A stretch of DNA of 9,375 bases, taken from assembly GCA_947165405.1 (NCBI GenBank), contig CAMVAG010000077.1, positions 1-9,375 on the forward strand. Direction: 5' to 3'. The notes under the pieces are model-generated. The model saw nothing but the letters and a program-made list of their open reading frames with translations. It was not told the origin of the DNA and ran no database searches. This document shows positions 1-5,156 of the stretch, piece after piece (the stretch's first letter is position 1; the number at the start of each line of letters is the position of its first letter). Both the position numbers and the translations under genes were made by a program. This stretch comes from an uncultured Selenomonadales bacterium. GTDB taxonomy: Bacteria; Bacillota; Negativicutes; Selenomonadales; Selenomonadaceae.

Positions 1-530
1 CGAACATTTTCATTGACTTGCGGAGCATTGCCGTTCAAGTTGAATGCACCTTTTTGCAAATTAAAACGCAAATCATATCGCCAATCTTCCGGCAAACCTT
101 CGAAGCTGTCGAAGCCGTAAACAATTTTGTCGGGAACTGCCGCCGCGATTAGGTTGACAGTTTCGCCTTTGTAGACGCCGAACTCCAGATAAATGCCCCC
201 CCCCGATATACTTTGGCTATGATTGAGGACGTATTTTAAATAATCTTTTTTGTTGTTAAAAATCTTGGTTGTATTCATGTTTTGAGCGATAAATTCCGCC
301 GTCTGCATTCCCGCCAAACGAATCAAATGGTTTTGCAAAGCTTGACTGTTAAAAAATCTTATTGCTTGGTGCAAAATATTTTGTTGATTCGCAAGCTCTT
401 TGCCGACAGAAATAACTTGCTCGAACAAAATTTTATTCTGCTTGACCAATTCATTGTGGAGGGCGATGTTTTCGTTGCGCAAGTCGTCAATTTCTTTGCG
501 CAGAGTTTGAATTTCGTTTTGCGTGTTCAA
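1..530 (-). CDS. Class I SAM-dependent methyltransferase, TylF/macrocin O-methyltransferase-like, 3'-truncated by window edge
   Basis: The first 176 residues are visible; the rest lies beyond position 1. Residues 1-55 are a heptad-rich coiled coil (NEIQTLRKEIDDL). The methyltransferase domain follows, with the SAM-binding loop LEFGVYKGET at 115-124 and YGFDSFEGLPEDW at 138-150, a pattern known from TylF-type sugar O-methyltransferases and their relatives in glycan clusters. The start is the TTG at 528-530, with GAGGAGG (540-546, minus strand) nine bases upstream. That ribosome-binding site overlaps the stop codon of the HAD gene, so the two are one operon and probably translationally coupled. 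Residues 109-112 (S-G-G-G) are encoded across a run of nine G, and the frame is intact through it. The likely role is methylation of a surface sugar. The fold call is secure; the substrate is unknown. Confidence 0.82.
   Translation of the reverse strand, partial: MNTQNEIQTLRKEIDDLRNENIALHNELVKQNKILFEQVISVGKELANQQNILHQAIRFFNSQALQNHLIRLAGMQTAEFIAQNMNTTKIFNNKKDYLKYVLNHSQSISGGGIYLEFGVYKGETVNLIAAAVPDKIVYGFDSFEGLPEDWRYDLRFNLQKGAFNLNGNAPQVNENV
196..204 (-). repeat. G9 homopolymer inside the methyltransferase gene
   Basis: There are nine consecutive C on the plus strand, so the coding strand reads TCG GGG GGG GGC. The run lies just before the SAM-binding loop, and the frame is open in this copy. Gaining or losing one base would truncate the enzyme, which is the arrangement seen in slipped-strand contingency loci. 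It is the longest G or C run I saw in the window. It is also a place where assembly or sequencing errors are common. Confidence 0.9.
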
Positions 531-539
531 AAAAATTTT

Positions 540-546
540 CCTCCTC
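540..546 (-). promoter_or_regulatory. Ribosome-binding site deciding the TTG start of the methyltransferase
   Basis: GAGGAGG on the minus strand lies nine bases before the TTG at 528-530 and overlaps the TGA stop of the upstream HAD gene. No in-frame ATG sits near this site. It is the reason for choosing the TTG start and for expecting translational coupling. Confidence 0.75.
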
Positions 547-1198
547 AAATTTCGCCGCGTTCAATGGAAAGTTTTGCCTCCGTTAAGTTCGGATAAATCG
601 CCGCGCAGATTTTTTTAATCTCTTCCGTCGGCTGAACCGTGTCGGGAATCATAATCGCCGCGCCGCCCGAAGAGTTCGCCGCTCTTATTCCGTTGAAGCT
701 GTCCTCGAAGATGTAGCAATCACTCGGCGCAAGATTTAATTTCTTCGCGGCAAGCAGGAAAATATCGGGAGCGGGTTTGCCGTTTGAAACTTGATTGCCG
801 CCGACCAAAACTTCAAAGCAATCGCGCAAATCGGAGCGTGTCAAATTTTTTTCAATGACTTCGACGGGCGCGGAACTTGCCACAGCCATTTTAACTTCCG
901 CCGCTTGAAAGAATTTTAAAATATCTTCGACGCCCGCCATAAGCTCAAGATTTTTTTCGGCAGCCGCACGGACTTCCTCAAGCACACGGGCAAGATAAGC
1001 TTCGGCGTCAATGTTCGGATAAAATCTTTTTATAATTTGCAAAGATTCTTCGCCCAAATTCGTGCCGCTTATCGCCGTCGGAAGTTCGTAATTTTTTTCT
1101 TCGCCGAATTCTTCCGCAACGTCAAGCCAAGCCTGCCGATAAAGTTTTTCCGTATCAAAAAGCGTGCCGTCCATGTCGAAAATCGCTCCGCGTTTCAT
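545..1198 (-). CDS. HAD-superfamily hydrolase, subfamily IA (beta-phosphoglucomutase/phosphatase-like)
   Basis: This 217-residue protein has all four HAD motifs. Motif I is FDMDGTLFDT (nucleophile D8, acid/base D10). Motif II is VASSAP (S108). Motif III is the lysine of NGKPAPD (K141). Motif IV is IFEDSFNGI (E165, D166). Residues 15-85 form the helical cap typical of subfamily IA. Members hydrolyse phosphate monoesters or act as sugar phosphomutases in the cytosol; the substrate cannot be read here. The ATG at 1196-1198 is preferred over a TTG two codons upstream because GAGGTG lies seven bases before it. It is divergent from pfkA and is followed after 14 bases by the methyltransferase gene. 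A role in sugar-phosphate metabolism fits both neighbours but is inference. No convincing promoter was found for this strand. Confidence 0.88.
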   Translation of the reverse strand: MKRGAIFDMDGTLFDTEKLYRQAWLDVAEEFGEEKNYELPTAISGTNLGEESLQIIKRFYPNIDAEAYLARVLEEVRAAAEKNLELMAGVEDILKFFQAAEVKMAVASSAPVEVIEKNLTRSDLRDCFEVLVGGNQVSNGKPAPDIFLLAAKKLNLAPSDCYIFEDSFNGIRAANSSGGAAIMIPDTVQPTEEIKKICAAIYPNLTEAKLSIERGEI

Positions 1199-1280
1199 GC
1201 CCAATCACCTCGAAGGAATAATATCAATTTTCAAGCCGTCAAGCAAGAAAAATTTTTCTGCCGCGTCCGCAACTTGATAT

Positions 1281-1308
1281 TTGCAATTCTGAAAATTTAT
1301 GCTATCAT
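1281..1308 (+). promoter_or_regulatory. Putative sigma-A-type promoter of pfkA
   Basis: TTGCAA (1281-1286) is followed by a 16-base spacer and TATCAT (1303-1308). The -10 is preceded by TGC, making it an extended -10. Transcription would start near 1315, leaving a leader of about 58 nt before the pfkA start. The -35 is weak (4 of 6), so the call rests mainly on the extended -10. Confidence 0.5.
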
Positions 1309-1372
1309 TGGCGAGGAAAAAACTTCGGCATTGACGCCGATTAAGGGTATTTTGGCAGGAGGGGATTCGGAT

Positions 1373-2335
1373 ATGCTGAAAAGTATTGCAGTAATGACAT
1401 CGGGCGGCGACAGCCCCGGTATGAACGCGGCGGTTCGTGCGGTCACTCGTACGGCACTTCATCACGGCGTAAGAGTTTGGGGAATTCGCGGCGGCTATCA
1501 CGGCATGCTCGATGAGGAAATGTTCGAGATGCAATCCAAAGACGTTGCCGACATCATTCAACGCGGCGGAACATTTTTGGGGACGGCTCGTTGCAGACGT
1601 TTTGCCACGCCCGAAGGTCGTATGCTCGGCTATAAAAATTTGGTCGACCGCGGCATTCAAGGCTTGGTGGTTGTCGGCGGCGACGGATCTCTGCGCGGCG
1701 CGTCAATCTTGAGCCAAGAAACGGGCATTCCGATTGTCGGTCTTCCCGGCACAATCGACAACGACGTTTGGGGCTCCGAATATACAATCGGTTGCGACAC
1801 GGCAGCCAACACGATTATCGACGCGATTAACAAACTTCGTGACACCGCCTCTGCACACCGCAGGACAATCGTCCTTGAAGTCATGGGGCGCAACTCCGGT
1901 TGGCTCGCTATGGTCTCCGGCATTTCCGGCGGCGCGGAATATATTCTCGTTCCCGAAGAGGAATACGACCTCGACGAAATGTGCGAAGAAATGAAACAAG
2001 CTTACGACGCGGGCAAACGTTATATCCTCGTCGTCGTGGCTGAAGGCGCGGGCAAAGGTCACGAAATCGGCAAAGCTATCGCGGAAAAAACCGGGCTTGA
2101 TACTCGCGTTTCCAAACTCGGACACATTCAACGCGGCGGCTCCCCGACCGTTATCGACCGTGTAAATGCAAGCCGTCTCGGTGAACACGCGGCTCTTGCA
2201 ATCATCTCCGGCTTAAGCGATATTGTCTTCGGATTCAATCGCGGGCACGTCGTCTCGATTAATCTTCATGACGCAGTAAACAACAAGAAACGTCTCAATC
2301 CCGAATTCATGCGCCTCGCTCGTGTGCTTGCGTAA
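1373..2335 (+). CDS. pfkA: ATP-dependent 6-phosphofructokinase
   Basis: The enzyme phosphorylates fructose 6-phosphate to fructose 1,6-bisphosphate, the committed step of glycolysis, in the cytosol. The 320 residues match the usual bacterial PfkA length. Visible landmarks are the nucleotide loop SGGDSPGMN (10-18), GGDGS (102-106; the glycine type that marks ATP rather than pyrophosphate users), the catalytic PGTIDND (125-131, base D129), the sugar-binding MGRNSGW (171-177) and HIQRGGSP (251-258). Arginines in NAAVRAVTR and KLRDT correspond to effector and subunit-interface positions of the E. coli enzyme, so it is probably allosteric. The ATG at 1373 has AGGAGGGG (1357-1364) eight bases upstream. 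The reading frame is open further upstream, but that extension would start inside the divergent HAD gene and has no family support. The gene is a single transcription unit closed by the terminator that follows. Confidence 0.98.
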   Translation: MLKSIAVMTSGGDSPGMNAAVRAVTRTALHHGVRVWGIRGGYHGMLDEEMFEMQSKDVADIIQRGGTFLGTARCRRFATPEGRMLGYKNLVDRGIQGLVVVGGDGSLRGASILSQETGIPIVGLPGTIDNDVWGSEYTIGCDTAANTIIDAINKLRDTASAHRRTIVLEVMGRNSGWLAMVSGISGGAEYILVPEEEYDLDEMCEEMKQAYDAGKRYILVVVAEGAGKGHEIGKAIAEKTGLDTRVSKLGHIQRGGSPTVIDRVNASRLGEHAALAIISGLSDIVFGFNRGHVVSINLHDAVNNKKRLNPEFMRLARVLA

Positions 2336-2354
2336 AAATTTTTCTGCTCAAATA

Positions 2355-2392
2355 AAAAATCCCTCTCGGCTTTCGGGAGGGAAAATTTTTTT
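2355..2392 (+). terminator. Intrinsic terminator of pfkA
   Basis: The stem is 2360-2368 with 2374-2382 (TCCCTCTCG with CGGGAGGGA, one G-T wobble) and the loop is five bases (GCTTT). Seven T follow at 2386-2392. The last two T are also the first bases of the next promoter's -35, so one transcription unit ends exactly where the next begins. Confidence 0.92.
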
Positions 2393-2419
2393 GACAAACG
2401 CGACGGGCTGTGCTATCTT
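2391..2419 (+). promoter_or_regulatory. Sigma-A-type promoter of the structured-leader gene
   Basis: A perfect TTGACA (2391-2396) is followed by a 17-base spacer and TATCTT (2414-2419), preceded by TGC as an extended -10. The predicted start is near 2426. This gives a leader of about 236 nt before the ATG at 2662. Confidence 0.75.
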
Positions 2420-2442
2420 AAGTGCAATTAATTGAACAGAAA

Positions 2443-2517
2443 TTTTTCGGCAAAGGAAGTTCCTGACTTTGGCCTTAAGAGGAAACTGTTAAGGCGTTTG
2501 TTACTTCCCGCCGAAAA
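2443..2517 (+). ncRNA. Structured leader RNA element, copy 1 of a tandem pair (candidate cis-regulatory RNA)
   Basis: Three nested helices can be drawn. P1 pairs TTTTCGGC (2444-2451) with GCCGAAAA (2510-2517), eight perfect pairs. An asymmetric internal loop AAA/C separates it from P2, GGAAGT (2455-2460) with ACTTCC (2503-2508). Inside, P3 pairs GCCTTAA (2472-2478) with TTAAGGC (2489-2495) around the loop GAGGAAACTG. The 30 bases from 2441 are matched at 29 positions by copy 2, and the 3' arm 2501-2514 is matched at 14 of 14. The strands forming P1 and P2 are conserved between copies while P3 has changed sequence and kept pairing. I do not recognise it as a known riboswitch class. Confidence 0.7.
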
Positions 2518-2546
2518 CGATTAGAATTTTGTTTTCAGGATAAAAA

Positions 2547-2613
2547 TTTTTCGGCAAAGGAAGTTCCTGTCTTTTAAACTGAAGATTAAAATTTTTTACT
2601 TCCCGCCGATAAA
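2547..2613 (+). ncRNA. Structured leader RNA element, copy 2 of the tandem pair
   Basis: This copy lies 104 bp downstream of copy 1. P1 pairs TCGGC (2551-2555) with GCCGA (2605-2609); after one T-T mismatch it continues for three T-A pairs. P2 pairs GGAAGT (2559-2564) with ACTTCC (2598-2603) with the same AAA/C internal loop. P3 is a different sequence from copy 1 but still pairs: TTTTAA (2572-2577) with TTAAAA (2586-2591). The motif AAACTG occurs in the apical region of both copies (2483-2488 and 2576-2581). A tandem arrangement in one leader suggests cooperative or two-input control, but ligand and mechanism are unknown. Confidence 0.7.
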
Positions 2614-2642
2614 ACAGGGGCGGTCGTCGACTGCCCTTGTTT
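2611..2642 (+). promoter_or_regulatory. Strong leader hairpin immediately before the ribosome-binding site
   Basis: ACAGGGGCGGTC (2614-2625) pairs with GACTGCCCTTGT (2629-2640) around the three-base loop GTC. Two G-T wobbles occur, and two more A-T pairs extend the base of the stem. The stem starts right after copy 2 of the RNA element and ends five bases before TAAGGAGGT (2647-2655). Only scattered T follow, so it is a poor intrinsic terminator. It is more likely an expression-platform helix or an insulator of the ribosome-binding site. Confidence 0.6.
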
Positions 2643-2661
2643 GCGTTAAGGAGGTCTTTGT

Positions 2662-4611
2662 ATGAAATCCGCTGAAGAAATTTTTAATTTCGTCCGCGCC
2701 ACGCTGAATTTGTTTAAAGCCGTCCCGAAACTCGAAGGCGAAAAATTTCCGCTCTACACTTTGGACAACGAACGCAATCTTGCAAACGGTTTTTTTGTCA
2801 CGGAAGAAGCTTTCAAAGTTTGCCCGTGCATCGCCTCCGAAAAAATTCGTGACTTCATGAAAAGTAAATTCGGCTACAATCTCTTTGAATTGAATCGCGG
2901 CTTTTATAAATCTTTCAAGACCGTAACCGACCTCACGCCGCAAAAAATTTTGGTAAACAAGCTCCTCCACTACATGTCGACTTACGGCATGGAAAGTTTC
3001 GGGCTCTTCGACAGAGAACTTGTCTACATTCCCAACGACGCTTTGGAATTGCCCGAAGACGCCAAGCCGATAAAAATCACCGTCATTGACGCAATCGACA
3101 ACGGCGAACTCGAAACGCGGGCTGTCAAAATGATTATGGCGGGCGCGGCTCTCTCCGACGAAACGCTTGAAGACCTCGCCGCGATTGTAAATTTCCTCGA
3201 CATCAAATTGAACGTCGACGACGTGCCCAACAAAGAATTTGCAATTCGATTGTGCGTCATGCTGAATATTTTGCCGAAAGACCCCGTGCAATTCCTGCGC
3301 TGCATGATTTACCTCGCAAGCGATTCGACTTTGCTGATAAAGGACGCGGAAACAATTCTCCGTTTGAAAAACGCGCAAAAAAATTTCGACGAATATTTTT
3401 CAAGATACATCGAACAAAACGGGCTTGAAAAATTGGCGGGCGTCTTTCACAGATTCAAGCCGTTGTGGCTCGCGTTCAAAATTCATTCGGCTTACATGAA
3501 GTCGACGATAAACAAAATGCGCAAGCTCGCCGACCGCTGTCACAAACCTTTGACGCCGAAACTCTTGGAGCATTTGACTTCCGCCGAAAAAATTAACCTC
3601 GACGAACTCAAGCGCGAACTTTCCAAAGTCACGACCTTCAAAAAAGTTTCGCTCGCCAATGCCATACTCTATCGCCTCGCCGCGCCCGAAAATATAATCT
3701 ACAACATCCGCAACGGCAAAGCTTTCGTTGAGGCATACGGCGGCAGTTTGAAATTCGACACGCAAAAAATTTTCGACGCGATTGTCGATTCGATTGTCGA
3801 GGACATTAAGCCGAACGTCGACGGCAAAAAAATTTTCATTCCCGAACGCTTCAATTATGCCGTGCCCGTCAGCGAAAAAAATTTTGTCGGCAACATCCCC
3901 GGCGGCTCGTCTTACACCTTCGAAAAAAATTCCGTCGTCGTCGGCGTGCATTGGTTTAATATTGTTGACGAGGGCAGAGAAGTTCGCGTCGATTTGGATT
4001 TGCATTTGAATTCGGAGAAAACCGATCTCGGCTGGCATAACGACTTCGGCGAAAAAAATTTTATCAACACCAAAGAGCGCAAGATAATTTTTTCGGGCGA
4101 CATGACGGACGCACCGATTGCCGGCGGCGGCGCAACGGAGGCTTTCTTTGTCGGCGAATCCCTTACCGATGAAATGCTGATGGTGAATTTGAATTATTAC
4201 AATCGTTACGCCGGAGGAATTGTTCCGTTCAAGTTGATTCTCGGCGACGTTGCTCAAGAAAAAATCGACAGGAAGTATTTGCTTGACGCTCACGAAATTT
4301 CTTTTTGCGTGCCGAATAAAATTGATACGGGCGAAATGTTTCTGGGCTTCCTCGATTCAAATGAGCTCGGTGAGAAAAAATTTTATTTCTTTTCGCGGAA
4401 CATGGGCAAAAGAATCGTTGCGAGGAGCGACGACTTGACGGAGCAAATCCTTTCCGCAATGCGCACGACTTTTGAATCGTTCCTTGCTTTGGAGGAAGTT
4501 TTGAAAAGAGCCGGCGCAATTCTTGAGGACGTGACCGCCGCCGATTGCGATATAAATCTTGACCCCGCCGAAGTCACCAAAGACACGCTGATTGCTTTGC
4601 TTACCAAATAA
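2662..4611 (+). CDS. TerD-like domain protein resembling the MXAN_6230/SCO0854 family
   Basis: This is a 649-residue soluble protein of unknown function. Residues 1-350 are mostly helical. Residues about 420-530 look like a TerD-type beta-sandwich: HWFNI (430-434), RVDLDLHL (442-449), FSGDMTDAP (477-485), GATEAF (490-495) and NYYN (511-514). From memory, this order (hW..., RvDLDL..., SGDlTsAP..GAsE) matches the C-terminal region of the MXAN_6230/SCO0854 family. TerD domains bind calcium and occur in envelope and stress-response systems. The RING region named for that family is not evident, because cysteines are few and unpaired. The ATG has an excellent TAAGGAGGT seven bases or fewer upstream and lies behind the long structured leader. 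It is followed by a terminator, so it is transcribed separately from the chaperone operon. Coding status is secure; the family link is moderate and the function unknown. Confidence 0.75.
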   Translation: MKSAEEIFNFVRATLNLFKAVPKLEGEKFPLYTLDNERNLANGFFVTEEAFKVCPCIASEKIRDFMKSKFGYNLFELNRGFYKSFKTVTDLTPQKILVNKLLHYMSTYGMESFGLFDRELVYIPNDALELPEDAKPIKITVIDAIDNGELETRAVKMIMAGAALSDETLEDLAAIVNFLDIKLNVDDVPNKEFAIRLCVMLNILPKDPVQFLRCMIYLASDSTLLIKDAETILRLKNAQKNFDEYFSRYIEQNGLEKLAGVFHRFKPLWLAFKIHSAYMKSTINKMRKLADRCHKPLTPKLLEHLTSAEKINLDELKRELSKVTTFKKVSLANAILYRLAAPENIIYNIRNGKAFVEAYGGSLKFDTQKIFDAIVDSIVEDIKPNVDGKKIFIPERFNYAVPVSEKNFVGNIPGGSSYTFEKNSVVVGVHWFNIVDEGREVRVDLDLHLNSEKTDLGWHNDFGEKNFINTKERKIIFSGDMTDAPIAGGGATEAFFVGESLTDEMLMVNLNYYNRYAGGIVPFKLILGDVAQEKIDRKYLLDAHEISFCVPNKIDTGEMFLGFLDSNELGEKKFYFFSRNMGKRIVARSDDLTEQILSAMRTTFESFLALEEVLKRAGAILEDVTAADCDINLDPAEVTKDTLIALLTK

Positions 4612-4645
4612 AAATCTTACGGCTTGTCTGTAAAAAAAATAAGGC

Positions 4646-4681
4646 TCAAGAGAAACTGCCGAGCCGATAACCGAAAAATCT
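4646..4681 (-). pseudogene. Vestigial 3' end of a glycosyltransferase gene
   Basis: Read on the minus strand, this stretch encodes FFGYRLGSFS followed by TGA. The intact glycosyltransferase at the right edge of the window ends FFGYRLGRLT. The DNA at 4656-4679 matches 9005-9028 at 23 of 24 positions, and the one difference is a synonymous third base (GGT versus GGC). Further upstream in this frame the similarity stops, so only about eight codons survive. It overlaps the intrinsic terminator of the preceding gene. It could also be a short recombination footprint rather than decay of a full gene. Confidence 0.5.
4656..4679 (+). repeat. Direct repeat, left copy (24 nt, one mismatch)
   Basis: CTGCCGAGCCGATA is followed by one variable base and CCGAAAAAT. 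The same sequence, in the same orientation, is at 9005-9028. The two copies bracket the three-gene chaperone operon exactly, about 4.35 kb apart. No integrase or transposase gene lies between them. Confidence 0.8.
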
Positions 4682-4702
4682 CCGAGAAACTTGGAGATTT
4701 TT
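4674..4702 (+). terminator. Intrinsic terminator after the TerD-like gene
   Basis: AAAAATCTCC (4674-4683) pairs with GGAGATTTTT (4693-4702) around the nine-base loop GAGAAACTT, and the T run continues to 4705. The intergenic gap 4612-4799 also contains a smaller hairpin, GGCTC (4643-4647) with GAGCC (4661-4665), and the glycosyltransferase remnant. The chaperone operon promoter should lie between 4703 and 4785, but I see no convincing -35/-10 pair there. Confidence 0.85.
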
Positions 4703-4799
4703 TTTGTTTTGAAAATGTCGCTTTGAAAGAGACCATTTATCTTTCGCGCTGTGATAAGTTAAACTAAAAAATTTTGTCAACTGTAAAGGAGATTGCTTT

Positions 4800-5156
4800 A
4801 TGGAAAAATTAAATGCCGTCGTCGAATTGTTGACAGAAAGTTGGCGACTGAATCAATTCACGCGGAAATTGGCGGCGCGTTTGGCTGACGAAAAATTTCA
4901 AAAGAAAGCACTCAATCAAGTTGCGCGTTTCGACAAACATTTTTTGACGGTCGAGAAAGAATTCGGTTTGGAAGTTTTAGATTTCACGGGCGCGGCATTT
5001 GAGGAGGGATTGCCGATTACGCCGATAAATCTTTCAGACTTCGCGGCAGAAGAAAATTTATTTGTGGAAGCAATGCTTGAGCCGACGATAAAAATTTCGG
5101 GCGAGGCATCAATCATCAAAAGAGGCGCGGCAATTTTGGGGAGGAAAGTCAAATGA
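4800..5156 (+). CDS. Small protein encoded with the Hsp70-like gene; candidate chaperone cofactor
   Basis: This is a 118-residue cytosolic protein that I do not recognise with confidence. Residues 1-55 are predominantly helical and charged. From about residue 58 (GLEVLDFTGAAFEEG) to the end (EPTIKISGEASIIKRGAAILG) it looks beta-rich. The layout, a helix followed by a small beta domain with a late lysine/arginine-glycine turn, is loosely like GrpE, the nucleotide exchange factor of Hsp70, but no diagnostic residues settle it and the helix is much shorter than in GrpE. The ATG has AAGGAG eight bases upstream. Its stop overlaps the Hsp70-like start in an ATGA (5153-5156), indicating translational coupling and near-equal synthesis. 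That coupling is the best evidence that the two proteins act together. The GrpE comparison is a weak inference. Confidence 0.7.
   Translation: MEKLNAVVELLTESWRLNQFTRKLAARLADEKFQKKALNQVARFDKHFLTVEKEFGLEVLDFTGAAFEEGLPITPINLSDFAAEENLFVEAMLEPTIKISGEASIIKRGAAILGRKVK

Noticed and set aside
196..204. Frameshift at the homopolymer
   Set aside because: Translating across the run keeps one continuous methyltransferase frame from 530 to the window edge, so this copy is intact.
1199..1204. TTG start giving the HAD protein two more residues
   Set aside because: The ATG at 1196-1198 has better spacing (seven bases) from GAGGTG and starts at the family-typical position.
1218..1242. Minus-strand promoter for the HAD operon (TTGACG or TTGCTT with TATTAT)
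   Set aside because: One pairing has a 13-base spacer. The other has a weak -35, and both would start transcription on top of the ribosome-binding site.
1037..1372. Long in-frame extension upstream of pfkA
   Set aside because: It begins inside the divergent HAD gene, precedes the probable promoter and has no family similarity. PfkA proteins start at the MLKSIAVMTSGGD sequence, which has its own AGGAGG.
2432..2524. 30-codon leader peptide starting at TTG across RNA copy 1
   Set aside because: No ribosome-binding site precedes it. The second RNA copy breaks the equivalent frame after a few codons, so conservation follows RNA pairing rather than the peptide.
3400..4293. 297-codon open frame on the minus strand inside the TerD-like gene
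   Set aside because: It is a mirror of the strongly biased codons of the plus-strand gene, with no recognisable motifs and no ribosome-binding site. Similar shadows lie under the Hsp70 and J-like genes.
4723..4765. Promoter of the chaperone operon (TTGAAA or TTTATC with TAAACT)
   Set aside because: Spacing or hexamer matches are poor for every combination. A promoter is expected in this gap but I cannot point to one.
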